DNA of 64,000 bases from Edaphochlamys debaryana (Eukaryota > Chlorophyta > Chlorophyceae > Chlamydomonadales), in assembly GCA_016858145.1 (NCBI GenBank), contig JAEHOE010000004.1, positions 186,001 to 250,000 of the forward strand, read 5' to 3'. The translations under genes and the position numbers were made by a program. The notes below the pieces were generated by a model. The model was not told the DNA's origin. It made no database searches and worked only from the letters and a program-made list of their open reading frames with translations. Shown here piece by piece: positions 33,501-44,800 of the stretch (its first letter is position 1; each line of letters begins with the position of its first letter).

Positions 33501-36500
33501 TGTTCATGCTTTTTTCCACCGCGCAGGTCAGTGCTACAATGGTGCCTTTTTCTTTGTCCCAAGCGGCATAATCCCCGACCCGGCGCTGGGCAGCCCTCGC
33601 GGCGAGAGGCTTGCTCCCAGCGGCCTGCCCGACGCCACTCGCTATATGGCATGGGACTTGAGCGGGCCCAAAGACGGCGGGTGCGCGGTCGGAGGGCCGC
33701 TGTCCGCGTCCAAGGCCGCACGCGTGTACTGGGACATGGGGGTGAGTGCACTGGGACATGGGGGTGAGTGGCGAGGGCGTGGGCGGCGTCGCACTGTGCC
33801 CCGACTCGAGCCCCACTTGCTAATAGTTCGTTGAGACGTGGCGGTTTGGAACAGGCTTCCCTGACCCCACCTGCCACCCACCCCCTCCCGCCCCAGGGCC
33901 TGGACTATCGCCTCATCCTCAACCCCAGGGGCGGCACCCTCGCCCTCCGCTCCCTGGTCCTCGCCGGCCTCCCCCCGTCCGCCCTCGTTGATACCAACGA
34001 TAATGAAACGGACAGCTCTGCTGGCGACGGGCCCCCAGCCCTTGGTGGGGGTCACCGCCGCTCACTCGGGGGGCGGCGGCGGGTGCAGGCGGAGGAGGGC
34101 ACAACGGGCACCCCGCCTGCCTCTCTCGGCGTGCCTCTGTCGGGGCTTATGCAGCCTACGCCCCTGGGGACTCTGCGGCCCCTGCCGGCCCCCGGGCTGT
34201 CCAGTGCTGCAGCGCCCCTGCCGGCGCCCTGGCAGCCGCCGGGCTGGATGGCTCCGCTGATGGGGCTGGCGGCGCCGCTGTGGTACTTTGACTTTGACAG
34301 GTGCGTGCGTGCAGGCTTGCGTGCGTGCGCGTGTGTGGCTGTCTCCTGGCGACAACGGGAAGTAGCTATTGGTAAACACGAGGGATCCAGTGCCAGCCCG
34401 CCCCATGCCCCTCCTCCGCCCGCCCCCCCCCCAGGCTGCAGCCCCGCGCCCCACGCCTGTTCCTCCGCAACGTGACGTTGCTCGTCCCACGTGCTGAGCT
34501 GGAGCTCATGAAACGCATGCTGGCGGTGACTGGGATGCTGCCGGATGGCGGGCCGCAGGAGAGGGCGCCGTGGGACCCTGTCCCTTCAGACCCGTCATCA
34601 CCGCCAGCTGTTGGCAACATCTTTCCGGGTCGAGGTCCTCGCCGAGGCCGTCGCCTGAGCTGGATCGACGAAGATGCTGTGGCCGCGATGTTTGCCTCGT
34701 TGGGAGAGCACCGCTGCGCCTACTCGCTTCTGGTGTCCATCTTCGAGCTCAACTTGGTGAGAGCATCAGCATGGGTCAGGGTTGTCGAGAGCACCCATGT
34801 GCGGTCATGGCGAATGGGGCTCTCTGGAGGTGTCTCTAGGTGCGTCTCTTGAGGTGTCTCTGACTCATGCTTCCTGTGCCTTTGACTGTGTCGAAGGTAA
34901 CATGGTACACGAACGACACCATTCACTTTATGCGTGCCGTGCACCTGGGCTGGACCGGCGAGGAGGTGGTGATGACGTCAGCGCTGCCGTACGACGCACC
35001 AGCAGGCTCCGCGGTCGGAGAGCTGCCCGCAGTGCCGGACCCCCGGAGCCTGAGTGAGTTGGGCTCTTCCTCGTGTAGGGTGCTAGGGTCTGGCGTGTAG
35101 CCCTCCTGTCTTTCGGCACGTGTGCCCCCTTGCCTTTTCGAGCCCGGTGCCAACGCTGCTACTCCCCACCCGCTGGTTCTTGGCCCAGAGGAGACCCCGC
35201 CGCACTGGTCTCCGCACAGTGTACTCGAGCCCCAGTATGCCCTTGCCAAGCGCCAAAGCTGCCCTCCACTCTGTCCGTCCATTTCTCTTCACAGGTCCTG
35301 AACTGGAGGTGCCGTGTCCATGGCCGCTGCCGCCGGCGTACCCCTCCCCGCCGGCGTACCCCTCCCCGCCCCGCCCGGATCTGCCGCCGAGCCCACAGCC
35401 AACGCAGCCTACAGACCTTACGGTGGGGGCGGCGCCAGACGATAGCTCACCGCTCCCGCCGGCTGTGCCAGCGCCCATAGATATCAGCGGGTACGACAGG
35501 TCGGCGGCAGGAGGCTCTGGCAATGTCAGCGCCGTTTCTGTAGAGGAGCCGGCCCCAGAGTCGCCAGGCAACGCCCCCAAACAGCCTAACCAGATGCGAC
35601 CGGACCCCTCGTCGCCGGCCGATGCCATGTCCTCATCGGCGCCCGACGCCGCCTGGCCTTCTAGCAGCTCCCCTGGGCCCCCGCCCTGGGTTGTGGGCGT
35701 ATCGGTGGCCTGCTCAGTCGTCGGTGCTGCTGCGCTGGCGGCGTTGCTGCTGTTCGGCTTTTCCCAGTGGCGCCGGCGGTTCCAGAATGGCTACGCAGCC
35801 AAAAACGCTCTGGCACCAGGGACTGATGCCACCGGGTCATCGTTAGATACGATGCAGACTCACACCACGCACCTCGCAACCTACGAATCTGGCGCGGCTG
35901 GTTTTTTGTGCTCCAAGCCACTCCCGGTGGATGCGACACCTGAGAGCGCCCTTCTGTCTTGCTCTGCACTGGACACGTCGACGCCCCTCACCACGCCCGC
36001 GGTCACCGGCGGCACCGAGTGCCTTGGCTGCAACGGTACCAGCGAAACCCTCCGAGTCCTCGGCGGAATGGCCCCAAACGCAGGCGCCGATGCCGCGGCG
36101 CCGCCCGTACCGCAGAGCGCCCAGTTGTACACCCTGTACGATGAACCGCGCGGGAATGCGGTTGCCGACGTGGAGGCGGGCCTGCTGCCGTCATTCAACG
36201 AGCACGCTGAGAAGCCGGAACTGCCGGCTGCTGTTGTCGCCGTGGTGCCAGTCAGCCTCCAGGCGCCGTCTCCGGCACCTGCTGCTCCCTGGCTTTCGTT
36301 TGGTGGGGTGGTATCTGGCGAAGCTCTGCCTGAGGCGGTGCAGGTTGCCGTATCCGGTAAGGGGCCGGGCGTGCATGCATTGGCGTGGGAGGGGTGCCGG
36401 GACGTGCGGGGGCTGCTGCTGGGGCTTTGACGAGGATAGATCACCAAGTATGCTGGCTGCGTTGCGTCATTGCACTCAACGCAGGCTCCGTTAGCGGGGA

Positions 36501-39500
36501 CACCCCGCTCCGGATTGTTTGGCTGCACATGGGGGCCGCTCGGCGGCGCAACGACCCGAACTCCTTGAAGACGGACATCTACCAGCTTAAGGTCAGAGAG
36601 GGAGGACGCCAGTCTCTCGCCTGACTCGGAGTGGGCCTCTTTGATTTGCAGCCGGGCGGTTGTTAGGGGTACTACGGACGAAGGGTGGCGCTTTGCCATC
36701 TACTGTGTACTCCGTTGGGCTCACGAACAGCGCGCGCTGCGCCCCCCGCCCCTGGCCCTTGTGCTGTGACCTCCTCCTTGCCACGCAGGCATGCCTGGCC
36801 AGCGAAAGCGGCAGCAGACAGAGCGAAGGCCGGGAGGAGGTGGCGCTGACGGGGCTGTTGGGCCGCGGCGCTCACGGCGTGGTGTACTCGGGTGAGCGTA
36901 GTGACGGGTGGGGGCAAGGCGGGGGCGCGTGGACCACTTTCTGTCTGGTACCTGCCCGGTGCTCACACCACGTGCACGCCCCCGCCCGCAGGCACGTGGC
37001 GCGGCCTGGCCGTGGCGGTCAAGGTGGTCGTCATGGCGGATGAGGACGAGGGAGTGGACGAGCAGATGTGTACGGAGCCCTCGGAGGGTGACAACACGAA
37101 TAAGGGCGCTGCTGCGGCTGCGGCCTTTCAGGACGTACGTGCTTGCCGCGTACAGCGCCGTGCCGTGCTCGAGGCCGCCATCTCGTCAACCCTGGACCAC
37201 CCCAACCTAGGTGAGCGTTTGGGTGGGCGCCTGCTTGGGTAAGGGCTGGATAGGGCTGGAGAGTAAGGTATGGTTACAGTGCGCTTGTGCCTGTGCCTAC
37301 TCCTCCTTTGCGCCCCTCCTGACGCAGTTCGGGCCTACGCGTACGAGATCCGCTCCCTGCAGCCTCAGCCTTCTCCTTTAGCAAGAGGAAGTGACGGTCC
37401 GGGAGGCAGCTCATCCATCGACAGCGGCGCTCAGCAGCTGCTGATTGTGATGGAGCTGTGCGAGAAGGGCAGCCTCAAGGACGCGCTGGGTGAGTCGGAG
37501 CGTGGCGGCAAGGACCGGTTGGGGTGGTTGCAATGCCAATACCCGTGTGCGAGCTTGCGAGGCTGCCGTGTCGGTCAAGCTGGGACGTGCCCCGCGCCCT
37601 GTATCTCCCTCCCCGCAGCCACGGGCTCACTGCGGTCCATCACCGCGGCGGCGGCCGTAGCCGCATCGGCGCCTGAGGCCTCGGCGGCGGAGGCTGTGGC
37701 CAGCGCCGCTGCCACGGCCCTGGCTCTGGCCCTGGACGTGGCGTGCGGCCTGGCACACCTGCACGCACAGGGCATCGTGCACGGGGTGAGCTGGGAAAGG
37801 GAAGGTGTAATACATAAAGGACAAGATCGCGGGTCAGCGGCCTCGAAGGGGCTGAACCATGGATTTTCTTGGCAATGGGGCAATCGTGCAGGCACGGTGC
37901 AAAGCGCGAGGGACGTGCGACGCGCTCCGGGGGTATTGGAGACCGGACGCGGGGCGAAACACGTTTCAACGCCGACCCGCGACAAACCGTTGTGACTACA
38001 AGGCAACATCGTGCTCGGTCCGGGCTTACGCGGCAAGGTTTGGCCGCAACATCTTCAAAAGGATGTGCGCAAACTTGACGCAACTACCTCGTTCTTCGCT
38101 TAATCGTGCAAGACACCACAAGAAGCGATTGCTCCTCGGATTCAGGTCGCGAGTTGGCGTGACCGCGTTGTCAACAACATGTAATGTTCGCGCCGGGTCG
38201 ATACGGTTCCCCGCTCTCAAGGATACAGTGAAGGTATCAGCAAAGTTTAGCTCATGGCATCGCGGTCTGCGCTTGAAGCGCAAGTTTGTGCGTGGCTCCA
38301 TGACAACCCCAGCACAAGGCGTGGGGGACGTCGAGGTGGGGCCTCGGCCAATAAAGGATTGGGGACGCGTGAAAGGCCACAAAACCCACCCGATCTAATA
38401 GGTAGCCGTCCGCAGAAGCCGCCACGCGGCGGTGACTTGGCCCAACAAGTCCAACCGGTACAAAGCTGCTCACCTCCTGTCCGGTCGCCAATGTCTGCCC
38501 CCAGGATCTGTCTCCGGGCAACATCCTCCTCACCAGTCGTGAAGCCGGTGCGTCACCTGAGGAGGGACCTTACTGAGTTTGTAACTTTGTATGCCGCATG
38601 CAGATCACCTCTGAAACCCCAAGAAGTCCGATCTTTACGCTCCACCTACCCCTTCTCCGCCGCCCTTGCCTCGCCTGTGTATGTGCTGCAGGCGGCCAGG
38701 GCCCCGTGCCGGCCCCCACAGCCCCTCTGTACGGCGTTGATGCTGTGGAGGGATCGGGCGAAGCCGGCCCGCTTACCAACGCCGCCGCCCAGTCTACCGC
38801 TGCGGGTGGCGGCTGGGGACCCCCCATGGCCGCCAAGCTGTGCGACTTCGGACTGGCGGTGCGGCTGCGGCCCGGAGCCTCCCACACGTCAGGCGCCTTC
38901 GGAGGGACGCCCGCCTATGCCGCTCCCGAGCTGGCGGCGTCGGGCCGGCTGGGCCGTGCGTCGGATGTGTTCAGGTGCGTGGATGTAGGGCCGGGGTCAA
39001 GGGCGTGTGTGCTGGGATCCCCTCAGGTTACGAGCAGCCCATCACACGGACCCTCCTGATCTCCTCAACGCCTCTCCCTCCCCCTCACGTAGCCTGGGGG
39101 TCGTGATGGCGGAGTTGGCTGCCGGCCCCTCCGCCGCCGCTGCCCTGCGGGACGCTGCATGCGCGCCCTCGTCCCTTGCACCGGCATCGCCGCCCGCGGT
39201 TCCTCCCCTGCTGGCGGGCAGTTCGGGCGAGGCCCTGTGGCAGCTGGCAGCGAGGTGCACGGCAGCAGAGCCCAGGGAGCGGCCGGGCGTTAGAGAGGTG
39301 AGCCATGCTGGGGAGGACTGCATAAAAGTCCTTGCGGTATCAACTCGAGGTCGCGAGCCTGAAGACTACGGCTACAGTAGCTCGTGTCGCCCTAGAGGTT
39401 TCGCCTTACACCATACCTCCTTCCGCTGTGTGCCCCGCACCCCCGCCCCGGTAAGGTCCTTGCATCGCTGGTGCTACTGGTGCATGCAACTTCGACGGGG

Positions 39501-39521
39501 ACGGACCGCGAAACAGCATGA
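30512..39521 (+). CDS. RLK-C: receptor-like protein kinase with beta-helix-like ectodomain, intact
   Basis: Exons: 30512-30815, 31090-31255, 31353-31749, 31931-32002, 32091-32133, 32329-32443, 32556-32699, 32874-33141, 33334-33394, 33527-33741, 33897-34300, 34435-34756, 34897-35053, 35295-36356, 36485-36591, 36789-36891, 36992-37210, 37328-37489, 37619-37785, 38505-38547, 38692-38974, 39093-39297, 39456-39521; 1694 aa with all phases consistent. The chosen Met precedes a basic stretch and signal peptide (FVSLLLVVTLAVAIS), although the frame is open further upstream. The ectodomain shows GAATILDLSTF, SLRLSNLTLLL, GRLLLHDVTLTGL, GTLALRSLVLAGL and RLFLRNVTLLV. The linker has two PPAYPSPP-type units; the TM helix is near 1022-1046, then WRRR. 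Kinase: Gly loop at 1304, Lys1324, HGDLSPGN Asp1497, then DFG, AAPE and DVFSLGVVMAEL. The C-terminal tail is VLASLVLLVHATSTG-like, using acceptor taag. This copy is the best reference for the array. Confidence 0.87.
37900..38460 (+). repeat. Dispersed repeat copy in RLK-C intron 19
   Basis: Intron 19 is 719 bases. It holds the same repeat as RLK-B intron 19, nearly identical over the last ~250 bases, and is in the opposite orientation to the upstream copies. Confidence 0.65.
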
Positions 39522-39702
39522 TATTTGCTTGCCTTTAGATGCTGAGGTACTGCAAGAATGTGCAGGGCATGCGGTATGCGCAGTGCATGAAAAGCTGAAC
39601 TGCAATGACATTGGGCTGGCGCCAGCGTGCATCGGCGAGCAGCGGCAAGCAGCCCGCTTTGGCTGGTCTGGGATGAGGGGTGCTGGATAGGAAGGCTTGG
39701 TC

Positions 39703-39707
39703 TGTAA
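39703..39707 (+). terminator. TGTAA polyadenylation signal of RLK-C
   Basis: tgtaa about 180 bases after the RLK-C stop codon. No equivalent is obvious behind RLK-A or RLK-B. Confidence 0.5.
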
Positions 39708-39865
39708 TCAACCTAGCTTCAACTGAAGCACCGTAGCAAGATACATGGACTGCCTACAATCAGCAGATGTCGGGCTGCGCCCACGAGGGTTACTGCATGT
39801 TTGAAGCTGAGCTTGCTGTCACCTTTCCTTGCTGGGGCGGACCATTGTAGGCTCTCTCTCTTGGG

Positions 39866-40300
39866 CTTGGGGGGCATGTGGTACGCATGCGGTACGCTTT
39901 GCGGGTCCGCCTTGGATGGAGGTGAGGGCTGCATTTATGTTGCACAGTGATCTGTCATGAGGGTTCATCATGCCCAAAGTCGGCAAAGTGCTTAGCCCCG
40001 TGGTCCTGGCTCCACGATGCAAGCACTGGGGCTGAGGCGTTTGGAGTTATGCTGTAGTACCAGGGGACCTGGGTCACGCCGTTTGGGTGAGCACGCCGCC
40101 TGATGCCACCTGATGTGTGGCCGGCATGTGGTACGCTTTTTGGATCCACCTGCGTCCGTGCGCTTCTGCGCAGCCATGCCGCGATGGATGGAGGTGAGGG
40201 CTGCATTTAGGTTGCACAATAATATATCGTAATATGCTGTACACATTGCCCATTGTCCTCAGCTTCACGTTGCAAGCGCTGGGGCTGAGGGAGTGAGGGA
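39866..40300. repeat. Diverged tandem duplication
   Basis: Two units share ggcatgtggtacgc, ggatggaggtgagggctgcattta and gcaagcnctggggctgagg in the same order about 240 bases apart. No protein or RNA function is apparent. Confidence 0.6.
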
Positions 40301-40854
40301 ACATGTTACAAGTGTTGCGCAGGCTTTAAGCAGGGCTTCAAGGATGCAATTCCGGAAGTTTTGAACTGAGCCGCCGCCGTCAGGCTCTGCGGGCGGCGAA
40401 GCCCCGGGCTTCGGGGGCCCCCAGGATTACCTAGGCCGCAATGCCGGAAGTTACCGCGGGGAATGGGTCGCGTAGCAGATCGAGTGGAGCCATACTTGTC
40501 CTAATGGGCGACGGAGCCTAAGCTCTGTGAAGTGGAGGGGTTTTCAGGCTCTGCGGGCGGCAAACCAGGCCCAGACCGCGATGCCACACGCTTTGGTCCG
40601 GCCGGCTATGTCCAGGCCGAGGCGTTTGACGCCTGACGAGCGCATCACCTCGTGTAGTGAGGGGTTCAAACGGATAAATGGCCGGGTGCGAGCCCGCGTG
40701 GCGTGGTGCGGGCTGGTGGTGGAGAGGAGTTGAGGGCTCCGCGGAGCCAGACTTGAACATTGGGCCCCCTGGGGGGGACCACGGGGCTCAGCCCTTTTCC
40801 TGCCTTCGGGCAGCCACCCTGGTCAAGGTTGCTCATCAGGTCATGGGTTTGATT

Positions 40855-41178
40855 ATGCGTAGGCGGAGGCATAGGCGGCGGCGGCGGGCTGTGGGCTGCT
40901 GCCTGCTGCTGGCTCTTGCCTACCTCATGCGCACGGCGCGAGGAGTTGAGGGCCGAGCCTGCGCGGATGCTTCTGCGGTGGGCCCCGCAATGCTGCTGTT
41001 CAGGGGCGGCACGCGGGGCAGGAACCAGCAGGAACGGGCTGCTGTTAGTGAAAGGAGCTACGCCAGACGCGAGCTGGGCGGTGCCAGCAAGCGCGGCCCC
41101 TACGGGTATCCTCCGCTAGCACGCCACGGCTCCGCGGCACTCCGCCGCTATCCTCCGCTAGCACATCAAAGGCAGTGA
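40855..41178 (+). CDS. Small Arg-rich hypothetical ORF
   Basis: 107 codons starting MRRRRHRRRRRAVGCC, followed by a hydrophobic run (LLLALAYLM) and an Arg/Gly/Ala-rich remainder with PPLA repeats near the end. An upstream in-frame ATG lies at 40843. No family is recognised. It could be a fragment of a transposon protein or chance coding in GC-rich DNA. Confidence 0.2.
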   Translation: MRRRRHRRRRRAVGCCLLLALAYLMRTARGVEGRACADASAVGPAMLLFRGGTRGRNQQERAAVSERSYARRELGGASKRGPYGYPPLARHGSAALRRYPPLAHQRQ

Positions 41179-41219
41179 ACGTTTGTTGATGACAGTGTCA
41201 GTGGCATGACACCTCCGCC

Positions 41220-41480
41220 GCGAAACTTCTGCGCGGGTTGTATTTGTGGACTGGTTGGGTCTGTGGTCCTTCGACAAAAAGTTATTGAGCCTGGTTGGGC
41301 CGAGGGCTCGGCATGTCATGTCATGGAGCCACGCACAGTCTTGCGCGAACTGAACATGATACGGAAGGCAGTTGCATCACGCACCTCGCACTTATAGGCA
41401 AGCCAAGAGCGAAGTAACTACATCGCGTTCCTTCAAGTTTGCGCACAGCTGACCTGGGAAGATGTTGCGGTGCTGACTGC
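41220..41480 (-). repeat. Degenerate dispersed-repeat copy upstream of RLK-D
   Basis: Only scattered matches to the upstream copies of RLK-B and RLK-C remain (gtcatggagccacgcaca, aagccaagagcgaagtaactac). Confidence 0.4.
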
Positions 41481-41822
41481 GGCCACATGTCAACCGGTCC
41501 GAACGCAACATCTGCCCCGCTCCACCCCCCTTACCCGACCCTTGCCCCCTCACCCCCCTGTGGCTATGCGACTGAGCCAAGCAACATACAACTGCAATGA
41601 GGATGTATCAAGAAACGCTACCCCTCACGCTAAATTCGCAACCGCAGCCACCGGGCGGGCTCGTGCGGGTTGCGAGGGGTCACGTGTGCAGTACAAAGAG
41701 TACGGCAACCATTGTAGGCCACAATTGATTGATGTGAAGCGTAGCCGTGGTCTTGCGGCAGCACTCGAACGAGCCGCTAGATAGAGCCGCAGCGCACGCA
41801 CGCGCTCGGCACGCGCTAGCTA

Positions 41823-44800
41823 ATGGCAGAAGCGAAGAGCCGAAAGCGACACCAGCAACTCGTAGTGCTACTGCTGGCCGCTATTCTAGCTGATGCCAGC
41901 AGCACGAGGAATGCTGTTGCCACCACGACCTGGCCAAGCCTTGCCACATTCCTCGACGCCACCGACTCAACCCGCCTCTTAGGCTCGGGCATTCATCAAA
42001 TATCACAACTAACATCTTATGAGTTGTCCGGCAAAGTCTCTGTGGTCGGTGCAGCATCAATCGCCGACCTGTCGAGCTTTGCTGCCAATGCCATTAACTT
42101 GCGCTCAGGTGGGGTACAGTGGGTGCCTCAGGGTCATGGATGGCCTGGCTTGCCTCAGAAACGGAAGGTCGGGCCCGGAAACCCAAGTTTCCCCATCGAG
42201 CCCGGCACGGTGGCGCACCGATTCGGGGGCGGAGATACAGCCGCTGCGGCACCGTTGCAGTGACGATAGCATGTGATGCTGGGGCAAAGGGAACAACGGT
42301 TCAAGCGCTCTTTCGGCTCCCCCACCCCACCCCCGTGCAGGCTCCTCCCTGCGGCTGTCCAACCTGACGCTGCTGCTGCCGCCCCTCCCGGAGGCGGCCC
42401 AGGCGGCCCCCCGCAGCCTGCTGGCCCACCTCGTGGCGGCGGCCGGGGGCGAGGGAGGCGGGAGCCTGGTGCTTCAGGGAGTGACGCTGGTCGCAGCCAG
42501 CTGCCAGTGAGCGGGGGCGGCGCGAGGGAGGGGGTTAGGGCAGCAAGGGCACTGACATGGGCCCCCTCTTTCTTGCCCTCTTGCACAGGGACCTGTACGC
42601 CTTCACCACGCGTCTGTGCGATGTGTCGACCTGGGGCACACGACCACCCTCACGGTTGACGGGGGCGTCGTGCACTACAAGGCCGGAGGCTCCATGGCCC
42701 TGGGGCTCTTGAGAGGAAGCTCCACCCCAGCGGCGGCAGAGCTGGAGGACGTCCGTGTGACGTGCGCTCCGGTTGAAGGCGGCGGGTCGGCGATAGCGGA
42801 GGCCCTTCTGAGCGGCAGCGCCCCCGGTCCGCTTTCCCCGTGGCCCTGCACTGCGGTAGCGGTGGCCAACTGGACGGAGCTGCGTGCCGTGCTGACGCCG
42901 GAGGCTCTGGCGGCTAGCTCGTTGGCAGTGCTTGTGACCCTGACGGGGGATGTGGACACCGAGGGCTTGTGGCAAGCCCCGACGGTGCGTGGGGCTGAAA
43001 AGGTGCCGTGCTGAGGCTTGCGTGGCAGCATTCTTGCATCATCAGGGTGCGACCGGTGACTGCCTGGAGCTCGCCCTGCCGATACCCGCTTAACCCCCAT
43101 GCCCTCGCCCCCGCCTTTGCCCCTGCTGGTGTTTGTTGGTTTATGCAGGTGCCCGTGGGGCTCACTGTCGGGCTGTGGGGCGTGCCGGAGAGCGGGGACC
43201 AAGACCTGCGTGTGACTCGGGTGAGGGACGGTGCTGTCGGCTGCTGCCTCGTTGGGTCATGCCAAGCTGCTGCTGGCGTCCTCGCGATCCTGACCGGGCC
43301 CTTGCTACACTTGCCCGTTCCAGATGCATTTCTTCTACAAGGAGATCTTGAGAGTCCAGGCCGGGGGTGAGTTAGGAAGTGGTGCTATCTAGAACTGGGG
43401 GGATATAGCTCATGCTGTGGTTGGGAGCTTGTGCTTTCTGTGAGTTGGTAGGTATGCGTGCAATCCACCCCCTTGCCCCTTTCCCCAGGCCGGCTGCTCC
43501 TCCACGACGTTACCCTCACGGGCCTGCCCTACCCAGCCACCGTCACCGACCTCGCACACCTCCTGGCAGCATGGGTGTGGGCGTTTCCCCTTGTCGAGAG
43601 CGAGTGAGCAGGGTCCGTGTCAGGCAGGAATGGCCCTTGTCCGCATTGGCGCAACGTCCCGCGCAGTTGATTCCTGGTGTCATTTGCTGCAGAAGCGCTC
43701 TGACCAACGGAAGCAGCGCGGGGCTGGCGCTCCCCGCTTTCGAGTGCACCCGCTGCGACCTTGTGCTCGTCAGCAACGAGGTGCCGTGGTGGGGCATGGA
43801 GTCCCTCGAAGCCTTCAACACGAGCAGCAGCTTCCGGTAAGCGGTCTAAGCGGACAGCCAAGCGAAGCACCAGGGTCTTGCATAATGGCTCCCTCTGGCT
43901 TACGTAGCAGGGTTGTGAAGATATGCTACGCCCGCGAGTATCTCACTGTTGGCACTCCAGTCACTCTGTGACAAAGCATTGAGCCCCGCTTACACTGCGC
44001 TCCCCCAGGATCAACGCATCCCTGCCCCCGGACCAGACACCTAGCTTCTGGACTCCCGACCAGTGGTCCCCATTCTTAGGCGGAGTGTTGTACGTACACG
44101 ACCTGTACGACAGCTTGCACGGCAGTTCCAGCCGAGCGCTTCACAATTGCACTTTGATGCCCGTCGACGCATACAAGGGAGAGGACCGGTGGGGTCGTGG
44201 CAACGAGCCCGATATGACTGGAGCGTCAGCCCTCTACTGGCCCATAATGAGCGCCGTGACAAGCCTTGAGCAAGCTTTGCAGGTGGGACCGCGCAGGGTT
44301 TTGGTATGGGGGTCTCCATGTCGGCTCCACTGACTCGGAAGGAGTCCAGCCACTGGTTCGGTATTACAGAATCACCAAGCGCCTAAATGCTCTGACAGTG
44401 CGTCCTCTCCCTCGTCCCTCGTCGTCCGTCTTCGGTTGCTCACCCTGGCATGCCCTGCACCAAACGTCACACATGAATGACATGACCTCGGTGCGCTTAC
44501 CTTGCGCTTGCACCCCGCAGGCCGTGCGGCGAAGCACCTTCGTGAATCCGCGCAGCCCCCGGGTCCTGGACACGATTGCGGATGCGCGAAAGGGCGCTGA
44601 AGGATGGCGGTAATTGCATGAATCTTGCTTGGGAGGACGCACAACATATGGTTACGCATCCTGATCTTCCGGCCGCTTCTCATCCCTGTGTCCAGGGTCA
44701 CCCCTGCCTGTGTCCATGCTTTCCCCCGCCGCTCAGGCCAGTGCTACAACGGCGCCTTCTTCTTCGTACCAAGCGGCACAACCCCAGACCCGGCGCTCGG

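Larger units (their letters stand above)
39522..41822. other. Intergenic region between RLK-C and RLK-D
   Basis: Contains the RLK-C 3' UTR, a diverged tandem duplication, two partial copies of a GC-rich segment with caggctctgcgggcggc (near 40390 and 40545), a small ORF and a weak dispersed-repeat copy before RLK-D. Confidence 0.5.
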
